From contig OU452199.1 of assembly GCA_911728435.2 (NCBI GenBank), positions 5,714,860 through 5,778,859 on the forward strand: a stretch of 64,000 bases of DNA, given 5' to 3'. Numbering within the stretch: the first letter of the stretch is position 1; each line of letters begins with the position of its first letter. Positions 31,029 to 42,486 of this stretch are shown piece by piece. The notes beneath the pieces were generated by a model that was given only the letters and a program-made list of their open reading frames with translations, was not told the DNA's origin and made no database searches. The DNA comes from Apoderus coryli (lineage: Eukaryota; Arthropoda; Insecta; Coleoptera; Attelabidae). The position numbers were made by a program, and so were the translations under genes.

Positions 31029-31092
31029 TTCTATGATGATTCTTTTTACCGCCCCAGGCTGAAGTGAATGTGTTGATTGGTTGATCTGAGAT
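31029..31092 (+). ncRNA. Box C/D snoRNA, family B copy B13 (diverged)
   Basis: C box 31033-31039, D box 31086-31089. The 28S guide TACCGCCCCAG and its D' box survive while the terminal stem and D guide are lost or shortened. An old copy, outside the recent array. Confidence 0.75.
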
Positions 31093-31562
31093 TAATATAT
31101 TTGGTCATATCATTTATGTTATTTTTAAAGTTTTAATAATTTGTTTTAAATTCGCATATTTTTGTTACAGGTACAGCATCTAACACAAACGTGAAATTTG
31201 ACTTATGTGACTATTTTTTAGTCAGGTCAGAGCATGACTTCTCTGCTACGGCACTCTTGGCGCGCCGTTGCACTGGACTGGACTGGGCACCGACTGCTGA
31301 TGATGATGTGACTATTTGTGAAAAGTAAGTTATTCATTTATTACATCCGTATTTGTGTATGTGTCACATTAAGCTAACCGTTAGGTGTTTGTGCAGAGTC
31401 AATAAGATCGAATTCTAAGTTAAAGCGAATTGTTCATCGTTTTTTCAGTAGATTTTTATAACTCTTCTCAAAGTTAGGAACTACTCCGATTGGGTGAGGT
31501 TGTCTAACAAACTTTTACATTTAAAATCAGTTGTTTGAAGAGGTGGTTCTCGAACAGTTGTC

Positions 31563-33060
31563 AAACTTGCTTTTTTTTAATATTATTAAAAACTTAATGG
31601 TCAGCTTCTGGACACTTAAAGTTATTTAATTTACCCCACGCTTATAAGCCGGCCGTTTCCATATCTTAGAGTGAAAATGGTGTGCTCGCAGTGGGAACAG
31701 CAAAGTCTTTTCATGTGTATGGTTACATAGTTTTCTATCTGTGATAACCAAAGGTCGATTTGAAACAATTCAATTTGTAACAAGTTTTATTGCACCATAA
31801 TATGTTATTTGATACATATCATTAAACGTTTTATATCTTTTCCAGATAAATTGAGGGCGTTCTATGATTCATCATTAGTATAAATACCAAAAACTATTGC
31901 GTTACCCCGACTGAAGAAGTTTCATTGTGACAAAATCCGTCATCAGTTCACAAACGCAGTCAAGGACTTTACATTGAAACAGTTGTTTGAAGAGGTGGGT
32001 CTGCAAAAGTTGTCAAAACTTTTTTTTTTTTTTTTTATTATTAAAAACTTAATGGTTAGTCATTCGAAAGAAGTAGTCCATATTGAAGTGGGCGTTATTG
32101 AGGAAAAATAAAAAAATAAAGTCAATATATTGCTCTAGGAGCGGACATCATAACTACAAATGTTTCGGAGCTTCAAGCTCCATCATCAGTGGTCGAATAG
32201 TATTAAAAAACTAAAGGTGCATAGTACATGAACGTAGACAACGAGAGAAACGTATTAATGTCTGGAACAAGAACGCACAATCATGCATTGTTGTAACAAT
32301 TATGGTATAAGTTTAAGACTTACCATTTCGTGAAAATAAAAAACAAAATTTCTTTAAAATTACTTCATGTAATCGACATTGTCATAAAACATTTTTAAAA
32401 TAAACATCAATAAAACCATTGATATGTTATTGCGTTTTCAACCGAATTACGTTCCACGAAAGTTGACAGTAGCGCTATCCAGCTCCAGCTTATTGTCTAT
32501 GTTCATGTACTATGCACCTTTAGTTTTTTAATATTATTCGACCTTTGATGATTGAGCTTGAAGCTCCGAAACATGTATGGTTTTGATGTCTCCTCCTAGA
32601 GCAATATATTGATTTTAATTCGTGGTGGCTGATTATTATTATATTTTTCCTCTTAATGGTTAGCTTCTGGATACGGAAAATTAATTTCATTTACCCCACG
32701 CTTATAAGCCGGCCATTTCCATATCTTAGAGTGAAAATGGTGTGCTCGCACTGGGAACAGCAAAGTCTCTTCATGTGTATGGTTACATAGTTTTCTATCT
32801 GTGATAACCAAAGGTCGATTTGAAACAATCCAATTTGTAACAAGTTTTATTGCACCATAATATGTTATTTGATTTGATACATAACATAAACACGTTTTTT
32901 TATATCTTTTCCAGATAAATTGAGGGCGTTCATCATTAGTATAAATACCAAAAACTATTGCGTTACTCCGATTGAAGTAGAGGAAGAGTTTGAGTGCGCC
33001 AAAATCCGCCTTAATCAGTTCGCGAACGCAGTCAAGGACTTCACATTAAAAAATTGTATT
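31563..33060 (+). repeat. Duplicated 3' end of the snoRNA host gene
   Basis: About 400 bp around 31610-31985 recurs at 32645-33050: GCTTATAAGCCGGCC, the word ATGGTGTGCTCGCA and the exon start ATAAATTGAGGGCGTT after a CCAG acceptor (31846 and 32915). Only the second copy is followed by AATAAA. Between the copies lies the inverted-repeat element at 32121-32612. No ORF or snoRNA was recognised here. Confidence 0.8.
32121..32612. mobile_element. Foldback/MITE element with hammerhead-like cores
   Basis: Inverted arms of about 121 bp: 32121-32241 and 32492-32612 (GTGCATAGTACATGAAC against GTTCATGTACTATGCAC, for example). The left arm, read on the minus strand, contains CTGATGA (32183-32189), stem II GGAGC/GCTCC, GAAA (32163-32166) and ACAT...ATGTC. 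The right arm has the corresponding motif on the plus strand with TTGATGA in place of CTGATGA. No ORF. Confidence 0.75.
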
Positions 33061-33080
33061 GTATTTATTATTAATCATTA

Positions 33081-33086
33081 AATAAA
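33081..33086 (+). terminator. Polyadenylation signal of the snoRNA host gene
   Basis: AATAAA after the last recognised exon; the next gene, PRRC1, is convergent and ends about 120 bp further on. Confidence 0.55.
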
Positions 33087-33204
33087 AACTTGTCTAAATT
33101 AATTACTTACGGCTTTTATTTATATATTTAAATTTAATGTTTTGTAAAGTTATTTGTTTTAAAAGAAAATTCTTATATACATATTCGAATAAATTATTCT
33201 GCAC

Positions 33205-34771
33205 TTATTTTGCTTTCGCTATTAGTTGGTCCTTATATATTTTAATAATTACCTTACTAGCTAAATATAAAACTTCCCTTCTTGTTGATGTGTCATCTTG
33301 CAGATCACGCTTCATCTGTTACAGAAAGAATTAACGTTAGTCTAATTTACTGATTCATATTGTCATAAAATATACTAAACTCACATGCAAGTATTTTGCT
33401 AATTTCTGATCAATTTTCAACTGACCATATTCAGGAATGTTATTAATTTCAGTGAGGTACTTCTCTACTGGTATTGGAACTGCTTGTGAAAATGTTTGTA
33501 GGGTAATATTATTTTCAACATCTTTGAAGGATAACAAAAATAGTTCATACCAGCTAAAACAGGAAATTGTAATGGTTTACTTAGTAAATTCCACGTATGA
33601 TAAAATTTTGACACAGTTTCGAGGAAGAAATTAGGTCAATTTAGTTTGTTTTTACACTATACTCTAGGGGTCACATGAAAGCACTATTTTTTGAAGAATT
33701 CTAAACTTACATATTATTTTGTTCCAGCAAAATACGCTCAACCGCAAGCGTAGGAGTTTTTCTAAATTTCAGTGAGTAATTTAGAGTTTCTTCCAAGACT
33801 TTATATCCGTTTTCAAAGCCAACTGGCACAGCTTCTTTCGGCATTTTCAAATCAATACCTCTTAAAAGAAGTTTAAAGATTATATTGATACTTTAATGGA
33901 TATTATATTAAATATTTTACTTCACCCATGCTTTTCCTAAAATCGTGTGAACAGCCTCTCGAACAGCGCTTACATCTTCGCCCTGATCGGAGGCTACAGT
34001 TATTTCTGTGTCTCCACTTGAATCTATAAAGTAAAATATCTGTAGGTAATTTAAATAAGTAAAATTATTTTATTCTTACTTATGTATTCGCCCATTTGGG
34101 GGTCCAAAGTTGTTATAATCGTGTCTACAGAATTTTTAGCTTTTTCTGCCATTTTAGACAACACTCCACCACTTGTGGAAAATGCATCTTTGACTAAACT
34201 CATGAATCCTACATTACTGTCTTGTTTATCTGTGCTTCCTCTAACGGGTGGTGCTTGTGGGATTCCTTTGCTGGGCGGAATAGCAGCACTATAAATTGTG
34301 CAATTTTGTTTGTGAAAACATAAACTAGACTGTTATCTATGGCAAATACATACCTAAACTGTGTAACTGGAGCGGGAGTCAAAACGGGAAGCGGTTGCAT
34401 ATTTATGTTTGTATTAGGTACAGTTTGAGATAAATTGGTTTGTTGAATATTTGGGACATTCTGTGTGGAAGATGTAGTTCCTGTCCATAGCTTAAAGTCT
34501 GGAATAGCTGTTGGAGGTGGTACATTTGATAGTAAATTACCTGTAGTCGATGACTGGACTCCAGGTGAAGGCAACGAATATGGAGATGAAATGTTACTTA
34601 AAGTTTCTAAGATTTCTGTTAGATATATTATTGATTAGGAAAGCTTTTGTTATGAATATTTTATTCTGCATCACCTTTTTCTTTGTCGCTGCTATTACTA
34701 GTAGGAGTTTCAGCTTCTTTATTAACAACAATTTCAAAGGAAGATTCACCAATTGATTCATCATTCGACAT
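33205..34771 (-). CDS. PRRC1: PRRC1 (proline-rich and coiled-coil-containing protein 1)
   Basis: Seven exons on the minus strand: 34675-34771, 34354-34615, 34080-34288, 33921-34023, 33711-33860, 33385-33553, 33205-33315. They join in phase to 366 aa. The N-terminal part is low-complexity and rich in P, T, S and N. The folded part carries the family's hallmark NSVDTIITTLDPQMGEYI and then AVREAVHTILGKAW and WYELFLLSFKD. It ends in RREVLYLASKV and IYKDQL. Vertebrate PRRC1 is a Golgi/ER-exit-associated protein linked to PKA regulatory subunits; its C-terminal domain resembles ITPase/DUF84-type folds. The protein is shorter than the human one (445 aa), mainly in the proline-rich part and before the last exon. 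Convergent with the snoRNA host gene. Confidence 0.88.
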
Positions 34772-36046
34772 TTTTGCAATTAATTAATTAATAATTCTAT
34801 ATCAAAATATTTATTATTTTGATGTGATGTGGCACTTGACGTTCTTCGCTATTTGAGTTGAAGTTAGATGCAATGCAATGGAATTATTCTTCAAAATCCC
34901 ATTTCAGCTAAACTGATGCAATGTGATCACCTACCACTCACTTCCTGCCGGTGTGTAGTTGGTTCGAACCCCGGACGGGCTATACGTATACTGCTCCATT
35001 TAGTGTAAGGCTAGATTGTAAACACCAATTTAAAAATAAACTGAACCTGGCGTATGCTACGAAAGTCGCAAGAGGCCATATAAAGTTAGTACTCGATTAG
35101 GCGGTACTAACTAATAATTAAAAAAAACTACATTTTCTCACTTAAACGAAATAATAGATTAGGTCAGCTGAATGAAAATTACCGATATTCACGTTTAATG
35201 ATCTCTCTTCGATTATGTGGCCACAGGTTTAATGTATAACGCTTATTCTATCATTATTGTCTTATTATTAGGGTTTGTTACAAGACGTCAGACCTGAGCA
35301 AAAAAAGAAATTCATTGCGTTGGAACTTGGAACGCATTTTTGTTATTAAAGGAAAGTTCGTGCACGTGTTGAAAGGATCCGATGGTTGCATCAAGTTTTA
35401 CTACCGTCGAAATTATCTACTCAATGCATAATATGCTTACTTTTATCATTGTCTTTAAAAGGAAAAGACAATGATAATAGTATTTCATGTTAACGGCAGA
35501 GAGGGAGAATATATTAAATTTAGTTAGGCGCGCTTTACTTCCATTACGTTGCCTCGCTACGTTACGTAACTCAATGGTTTTGTTTAGGTTTTAGCACTTA
35601 ATCGATATGCGCAACTCAATAACACCTAAAGCAGTTATTGCTAAGTGGTTGAAACTGGTGAGACTCTTACATCGCAGTTGCCTCAAAGTTGTCTACTCTT
35701 TATTCCTCTTCTTCATTAGAAATGTGTTAACTTCAGACTGTATATTATATGCTTATGATCGCAGTTGCCTCAAAGTTGTGTGTTCTTTATTCTTATTCCT
35801 CTTCTTTCATTAGAAATGTGTTAACTTCAGACCTTATATGCTTATGAATCAAACGTATATGTCTTATGTCTTACGCTAACTGGCTAACTTCTAACTTACG
35901 AAAGAATAATTGTTTTATGATAGTTGATAGATAGTTGTCATGTCACAACAATTACAGATAACAATTATTCAGCAATAAACACCAATTGGTAAATAGATAA
36001 AATTTAAATTAGTAGAAGTAGGGTAGAGCGGAACAACATTTTTAAA
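34772..36046. other. Intergenic region between PRRC1 and the sorting nexin
   Basis: The two genes diverge, so this holds both promoters. Contents: a SINE-like element (34915-35130), a 14 bp hairpin TTATCATTGTCTTT/AAAGACAATGATAA at about 35446-35476, and a tandem duplication of about 90 bp (35670-35755 and 35758-35850, unit CGCAGTTGCCTCAAAGTTG). No other gene is seen. Confidence 0.5.
34915..35130 (+). mobile_element. tRNA-like SINE
   Basis: A pol III box B, GGTTCGAACCCCGG (34961 on), is followed by an unrelated body and an A-rich end (AATTAAAAAAAAC). The 5' part CACCTACCACTCACTTCCTG is partly echoed near 46768. No second full copy in the window. Confidence 0.5.
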
Positions 36047-39000
36047 ATGGCTGATAGTAACGATCCACCCCCTTTGTTTGAAACTGTTGATATTAATTCA
36101 TCTGAAAATGGTGAAGACGATCTTTTTGTTTCCGCGCGTCAGGTAAAAAAAATTATTTGTTTTTATATGATTCATTTATGTGCTGTTTTATCGCATAATG
36201 CCGGTGTACCGTGTACCTATATTATTGATAACTAAACACATTCATAGGACGTCAGCACTAACCATAAACTATCCCAGGAAATCAGTAATGGTGAAGCAAA
36301 AATAAACGAATTGAAAATTGATGACTATTCCAATAGTGAACCTGAAATAAAATCAGTCTCTGTTTCATATAATCAGTCTTTGGAGCAAGAAGTCATGGAA
36401 AGGGTAAGGTATAATTTGGAGTAAATTTTGAAATATCAAATTTAATGTTCGATGTAGGTTGAGGAAGAAATTGGTGACGACTTTATCGAAATAACCATAA
36501 CTGAGCCTCAAAAAGTCGGGGAAGGAATGAGTGCATACATGGCATACCGTGTATCTACTAGAACAAATATACCAATGTTTAAGAGACGTGAATTTGGTGT
36601 TACAAGGAGGTTTAGCGATTTTCTTGGATTACATGACAAACTTACTGAGAAGTATTTAAAACTTGGCCGTATTATACCGCCTGCTCCAGAGAAAAGTGTG
36701 ATAGGTATGTGCGTTATTGAAAACTTTCTCAGGCAACCAAGCTTTATATAATAAGATATCTGCCATTTTCCTCATATTTTTTAGGTATTTTGAAATAGTT
36801 GTTACATTTAAGTACTTATTTCGGTATGCAGTATAAAAATAGGTAGGTATCCAACTAAAAATTACCGTGTAGGTATATATTTGGCATTGTAAAAGCTTAT
36901 TTTATGGTCTGCAGGATTTGCTTGATGGGTTTTTAACTAATATTACGTTCAGTTTAAGTATTTATGAATTCATGTTATTTATCAGAGCAAAGTAATTACT
37001 ATTTATTCAATTGATTATACATAATATTTTGTATTAAAAATGTATGCCCTATGTATGAGGTGTATTCATTGAAGTGTATACAGTGACAGTGTATACACGA
37101 GCGGAACACATTGGGAGTTTAAGCATCAAGATTTACATGTGCAAAGCCAGCGTCTTCTTTTAAATATTTTTCTTCAGTTAAGGTCTGAAAATAATGAATG
37201 AATAATGAAGCTTTTAATTCCATTAATTTTAACTTTTTTCCATTTAACAGTTCATCGATTAAATTTGCAATTTATTCATCCACGGACAAAGTCCATTATT
37301 ACAATACGAAAATAACAAAAAGCAGTCGTGACAAATACTTAGATATCTAACTAAACTGTTAAGGAAAATCAATTAAGAGCTTTCGGGAGGCCCGCATCAA
37401 GTGGCCCAGGATGATCGGAGAGAAAAAGTCCAGTTCCAGGTCTTCTAAGTCGAACAACCTGAGTCCTACCTCTCCAACCAGAAAAGCAGGGAATTTGCCA
37501 CCCCGGCACTCTCAAGCTTATGAACGAGAAGCCCGTGGGTGACGCGATCAAAATCCTTAGAGAAGTCTGTATATAATATATGAACCTGATCACCGTTCTC
37601 CAACGCCCGAGACAAGAGGTCTGTGAACTCGGGAAGATTGAGCTCTGTGGATTTACAGTTCCAAATCCAAATGGCCGTGCAATAGGTTGTACAAAAATTT
37701 GACGCTCAGAACTTTCCTTCGAGTCTCCAAAGCTATGATGTCGAAGCGTAAAAGAAGTGAATCATGATCGGTACCACGGACCGGATAAGCACCATCCTTC
37801 CTAAAGGCAAGATATTTTACAAACCGTCGTTGAATAGATTCAATTGCACTAGTGTGACGCAGATACAGGGGGTTCCAAATCACCGAGCCGTACTACAGTT
37901 TAGATCTGACAAATGTGTAGTAAAGCAATCTGAAAGTTGAGGGGTTGTTGAAAAGGTTACAGTTTCTGATAATAAATCCAAGCATCCTAGATGACGTGTT
38001 AACAACATCGTCGATATGTAAAGAAAAGCTGAATTCTTGATCGAACAATATACCCAGATCCTTAATATGGTCGTATCTATTCAGCGAGGCACCATCCAAA
38101 TTGTAGTCGAATAAAATAGGACTCTTAGACCTTGTGTAACTAACAATACTACACTTGTCAGTATGAAGTTGCAGTCTATTGGCATTACACCATCCATTCA
38201 AACCATCCAAGTCGCTCTGGAGCCCGGCACAATCAAGCGCACAGTCTACGACGGTGTAGATCTTAAGGTCATCAGCGTAGGCCAGGCGGCAACAGTTTAG
38301 GGAATGCAGCAGGTCATTTACGAATATTATAAAAAGCAGAGGTCCAAGGTTGGATCCCTGTGGCACACCAGAGGTCGGCGAGAACGCTCGCGACCCAAAA
38401 CCTTCAAAGAAACATATTGTGATCGTTCATACAAGTATGACCTAAACAATGAAACGAGTCCACTCGACAAACCAAAACTTTCAAGCTTAGACAAGAGCAC
38501 GAAAGGGTCGACCCGGTCGAAAGCTTTTTGGAAATCAGTGTATACGACGTCCACTTGCCCTGCATTATCCAATGCTTCGCATATATATTGAGAGAAGCTT
38601 GACAGATTGGTCACACATGAGTTAAAAATAATCTGCAGGGGCTCGGCCAGAGAAAAATAGCACGCTCTCAGTAACAACGCGGGAATACCATCTCGAGCGG
38701 CAGACTTTCTCGTTTTTAAGGAATCAAGCTCACCCCACACATACGCAGTGGAGATTACGGATATTTTGTACAATTTCATTAGTTTTTATGTTAAAATGTT
38801 ACTCAAAAATTAACTATTTAATTACTTATTTTAGGTATGACTAAGATAAAGATGGGCAATAATCCATCTGAAGGTCAGAATACAAATGGAAACGATTTTG
38901 TTGAGAGACGTAGAGCGTCGCTGGAACGATATTTGAATCGAACTGCTCAGCATCCGGTGCTCATTATGGATCCAGATTTTAGGGAATTTTTAGAATATGG

Positions 39001-40456
39001 TACGGGATTTGTTATTTTTTTGAACTAATCATATCTCAGCGTCTAGCTTAATTAAAAAAATAGAATGTTAAATCTTTTAAACAAAACGGGATTTCTTTAT
39101 CACGTTATGTTCAAACGATGAATGGTGCGTGAAGATATTTTGAAAAAACTACTTTATATTGTAGATGTAGAACTTCCAAAAGCCACTAGCACTTCCGCAC
39201 TAAGCAGCGCTGGCATGATGCGGTTGTTCAATAAAGTGGGAGAAACTGTTAATAAAATTACTTATAAAATGGATGAGACAGATCCCGTAAGTTTTAACTT
39301 TTGTAAATTGATGATTAAAAAGGCATGAATTATTGAATAATTTCTTTACAGTGGTTTGAAGAGAAATTGGCTCATATTGAAGCACTAGAAACGCAATTAC
39401 GCAAGCTACATACCAACGTAGAAGCTATGGTAACATTGAGAAAAGAACTAGCAACTCTAACTAATGGTGTATCACGGTCAGCAGCTCAATTGAGCGCGTG
39501 CGAAGATCATAATTCTTTATCAAGGGCTTTGTATCAACTGGCTGATACTGAGGAAAAAGTATTGCCGTATTTAATTCAGGTTTTATTTAGATAATAATGT
39601 TTGATCTGAATTCCAGGTCGAATCTCTCCATTTAGAACAAGCACATACAGATTTCTTCATATTATGCGAATTATTGAAAGATTATTTAGGCCTGCTTGGT
39701 TCCGTTAGAGATGCTTTCCATGAGCGTACAAAGTTGTTTCAACATTGGCAGCATTCACAACAAATGTTGGCGAAAAAGCGTGAAGTTAAAGCTAAACTGG
39801 AATTGTCCAATAGGTCTGAAAAACTCGAGCAGGCACAAACTGAATTAGTCGAGGTAATTATTGTTTTTTAATAACGAAGGACAGAAAGTAAAAACGGTCC
39901 CGTGGGCGCAGCAGGTCATAGCCACCGTTTGTTTATTTGGTGAAGGGAAGAACGATCACGGAGCAGTATTATAGTGATTAATTTACCAGATTTGAGAAAG
40001 AATTGAATGAAAAAAAAACTGCCCACAATAATAGTTCTCCCAACTGTACGCCACATCACGTTTTCGTTTTCTTTTTTATTGTCTCAGAGCTTACATCAAA
40101 TTATATTATGTGCTGCTAATAACTTATCTATTTACAAAACACTTCATAGTTTTTTGATGCCAAATGAATACTTGCACATTTGTATTACAGTGGGAATCAA
40201 AAGTTGAAAGAGGTCAAGAGAGTTTTGATAAAATCTCACAGATGATTAAGAAGGAAATGGATCGATTCGAAAGGTGCAGAATTCATGACTTCAAAGTCAT
40301 GTTCATTAAATACTTGGAAAATCATTTGGAACATCAGGCACAGGTAAGTTTGTAAATCTTTTCCAATGTGACAAAACATGAAATTGAATTTTACTACGTT
40401 TTCAGTTGGTTAAATACTGGGAAGCGTTTTTACCTGAAGCAAAAGCTATTGCCTGA
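36047..40456 (+). CDS. Snx1: Sorting nexin 1/2 (SNX-BAR retromer subunit)
   Basis: Nine exons: 36047-36142, 36248-36403, 36458-36704, 38835-38999, 39165-39286, 39352-39558, 39617-39853, 40191-40343, 40406-40456, in phase, 477 aa. Acidic unstructured N-terminus (DPPPLFETVD), then a PX domain that binds PI3P on endosomes (FGVTRRFSDFLGLHDKL, with IIPPAPEKSVIG before the next intron), then a BAR coiled-coil dimerisation domain (LRKLHTNVEAMV, SLSRALYQLADTEEK, YWEAFLPEAKAIA). It tubulates endosomal membrane and with SNX5/6-type partners retrieves cargo to the Golgi. The donor of exon 6 was set at 39558 because that gives the family sequence EEK-VESLHLEQ; a longer open frame to 39579 would insert seven residues. 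The 2.1 kb third intron contains retrotransposon debris. ATG context AAAATGG is good. Confidence 0.93.
37371..37645 (-). pseudogene. Non-LTR reverse transcriptase fragment (second copy)
   Basis: On the minus strand the words GDQVHILYTDFSKDFDRV and LLVHKLES correspond to the first catalytic block of non-LTR reverse transcriptases. It is a separate piece from the adjacent one at 37650-38779, so two insertions or a rearrangement are present in this sorting-nexin intron. Confidence 0.6.
37650..38779 (-). pseudogene. Broken non-LTR retrotransposon (I/Jockey-like reverse transcriptase)
   Basis: Antisense to the sorting nexin in its third intron. Minus-strand pieces in order: KSAARDGIPALLLRACYF, DVVYTDFQKAFDRV, then after a frameshift near 38370 PQGSNLGPLLFIIFVNDLL and the catalytic YADDLKIY, then the thumb region to about 37655. 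About 100 residues are missing between CVTNLSSF and SQYICEALD. No endonuclease or ORF1 part remains. 5'-truncated and inactive. Confidence 0.8.
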
Positions 40457-41160
40457 CTAGAGGATATTCATAAGGATTAGCCTCGTGTACATTCCTTTTG
40501 GCGATTTCCAGAGATATAAAAGGATTTCATTGTTTAAAACAAAACCACTTTACCTGTATGCTTCATATCTTTACCGATAAGTAATCTTAAGTCTTCTCAA
40601 TAACATGGTGTGAAGAAAGTTATTAAACACATATTATTGCTTCAGAATATTGATCTCGTAGTATTATACGCTTATAATGCTTCGGTTCTAAAAGGTTTTA
40701 CCGAGTTTTCAAAAACTAGAGGTCTTAATGTACATCGAAATCGAGAGATATATTCTGTATGGTTGAAAATGTCTAATAAGTCTCATTCAGACAAAATTGT
40801 TATTTTTAGTTTTACGTAGTATGTACAAAAATTTTATACAGAACTTCCACAGACAACTGATCCTGACAGGATGATCAGCGAAACGTTCGCCTATATAAAT
40901 TGTTTCTATGTACAAAAATGCCTGGGGGTCTATAATCGTATCACGATTGATGCGACATTATCAAATGTCAATACTTGAATGTCGCATACGAGCTTTTTCG
41001 GTCGACATAATGTCTAGTGGTCCAAATGAGGTAACATTTCAATGTCGCACAAAAAAAAAACCATGTTAGAATTTCAAATTTATTTTTGTTATTATTTTAA
41101 AATGGGAGAAAATCGGTAGAATGTTATTCCCTTCAGAAAACAGAAAACTTTTCAGCGCAA

Positions 41161-41291
41161 GGTATATTCCTATCTAAATGCATTGAATATTTCCGATGAC
41201 AAGTTTAAAAAAATGTTTCGTTTAAATAAGCAATTCGCAAAAAAAATAATTGAATTAATACGACCATATGTTTACGAGGGGAATAAATAAA
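41161..41291 (+). mobile_element. Possible PIF/Harbinger transposase fragment
   Basis: Forty-four codons containing LNISDDKFKKMFRLNKQFAK and IIELIRPYV before a stop. The pattern F-K-x-x-F-R-L-x-K followed by I-I-E-L-I-R-P-Y is common at the start of Harbinger-derived nucleases. No catalytic residues are present, so the assignment is tentative. Confidence 0.35.
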
Positions 41292-41860
41292 ACCAAACGC
41301 TGTCACAGTGACGTAAGAAATACGTCAAATAAATCACATTCACACGCGCAGTTCTCACTTCCTTTTATGTGAGAATATGTCGCATGCTAGAAAAAGATTC
41401 GCATGATTGTCAAGGATACGGTTTTAGCTAATCGTTCGACCTAATATGTGCGACAGATGTCGCATGTGAGATTTTCATGCATGATTCGAGAATAGACATA
41501 ATTCTCAATTAAGACAGGGTTACACAATGTCCGATCATTCCTAGATCGGGGCCCAAACGGAATAATCCGGAGTTGCACTTATCACGCAAATTGGTCAGCG
41601 CAAATCGACTATAGACACTGACAGGTGCGCTGCTTTAGTGGCTGGGAAATCAGATTGTCTCAAAATGAGGGAAGTGGCAAGGAGCACTGTATTTGAAATT
41701 TTGCGCCCTTATTTTTGAACATACTACGTATTTGTGATCACATTGAAAGAATACTGTATAAACTAAAATGCAACCCTTCGCTTAATAATTTACATGGTAA
41801 TTAAAAAAGGGGCGCTTAGTAATTTTGACTACTCTGCCGTTTCCCAGCAAAATAAACGTT

Positions 41861-42119
41861 TAGGTTCAAACACCTCTCGGTGCGATCACGGTACTCAAGT
41901 ACCTGATGGCGTGGAGAGTGATTGGATGGGTGGACGGTTCTTCCGGCCAGATCAGTAGACTGCCTATGCCAAATAGTTATGGACTACATAGCCGTAGCTG
42001 TTGGCAGCTGCCAGTCGATGACCGTGGTTCGGATTCCACGATAAACTGAAGGTCTATGAAAAATGCATGATGGCTTAATTGTCAAGTTGCTGAAGGCCAA
42101 TAAATAATAAAAAAAAAAT
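41861..42119 (+). mobile_element. SINE-like element, family 2 copy 1
   Basis: Starts GTTCAAACACCTCTCGG, contains GATTGGATGGGT, TGGCAG and GACCGTGGTTCGGATTCCAC (box-B-like), and ends in an A-rich tract. A related, diverged copy is at 59181-59450 in the same orientation. Confidence 0.6.
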
Positions 42120-42267
42120 AACTTGACCTGGGCTTAGTAATTTCTTAGTGTCAGTTATTGCTTCAACTACTAAGGAATATACTAACTAACCCAACTTCAC
42201 TTACCCATAATTAGGAAAGTTGTGTTGTTCGGATCCATTATTTTATATACAAATTGTACGCAAAAAA

Positions 42268-42486
42268 ATGGCGAGTTTTGTCAAAAAGACATTAAAAATT
42301 CACCCCATTCGTGAGGGTTGCATTTTAGTTGTGCCCTCAAAATACTACTCAAATATTATAGAAGATTCTTTAATACATCTCTTGTCAGGTATATTGTCAA
42401 TAATAAATGTGTACAGAGAATCTTCTTTAGTGCCAATTAATTTAAATATTTCTAATATATTGTCTGTGTTTTACAGATTTTTTTAA
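42268..42486 (+). CDS. Short ORF or first exon, unrecognised
   Basis: From ATG in AAAAATGGCG context, 72 codons run to TAA, starting MASFVKKTLKIHPIREGCIL. The first 40 codons look like real protein and are followed by TCAG|GTATATTG, a possible splice donor at 42390; after it the frame becomes low-complexity. It may be the first exon of a gene whose rest I cannot find downstream, or a fragment. No function assigned. Confidence 0.3.
   Translation: MASFVKKTLKIHPIREGCILVVPSKYYSNIIEDSLIHLLSGILSIINVYRESSLVPINLNISNILSVFYRFF

Larger units (their letters stand above)
16330..33090 (+). ncRNA. Amplified non-coding snoRNA host gene (UHG/Gas5-like)
   Basis: No long ORF exists across this block, yet it shows dozens of GT-AG exons of about 40-75 nt alternating with introns that each hold one box C/D snoRNA. 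At least 38 copies in five families (called A-E here) are listed separately. In families A, C, D and E the D box sits about 70-78 nt upstream of the 3' splice site, the spacing typical of splicing-coupled intronic snoRNAs; family B sits about 166 nt away. Exon cassettes are repeated too, for example the one starting GAGATGCATGCTTCTGC at 21031, the one containing CTGATGTTTCTTGGAATG, and the one containing CCCCACAGTGGGG. The last exon (32915 on) carries AATAAA at 33081. The start is a guess: a pyrimidine tract CTTTCTTCG near 16327 could be a TOP-type start. Exon products are probably spliced RNA without a protein role. Confidence 0.85.
40457..42240. other. Downstream intergenic with transposon debris
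   Basis: Sorting-nexin 3' UTR first. At 40852-40885 lies GATCCTGACAGGATGATCAG followed by CGAAACG, a dispersed-repeat-like word. From 41161 to 41291 a short open stretch (YLNALNISDDKFKKMFRLNK) resembles the N-terminal part of PIF/Harbinger nucleases and stops at TAA. A SINE lies at 41861-42119. No host gene seen. Confidence 0.45.

Noticed and set aside
40852..40885. Possible hammerhead core CTGACAGGATGATCAGCGAAAC
   Set aside because: CTGACAG does not satisfy CUGANGA and no stem II pairs; treated as a repeat word only.
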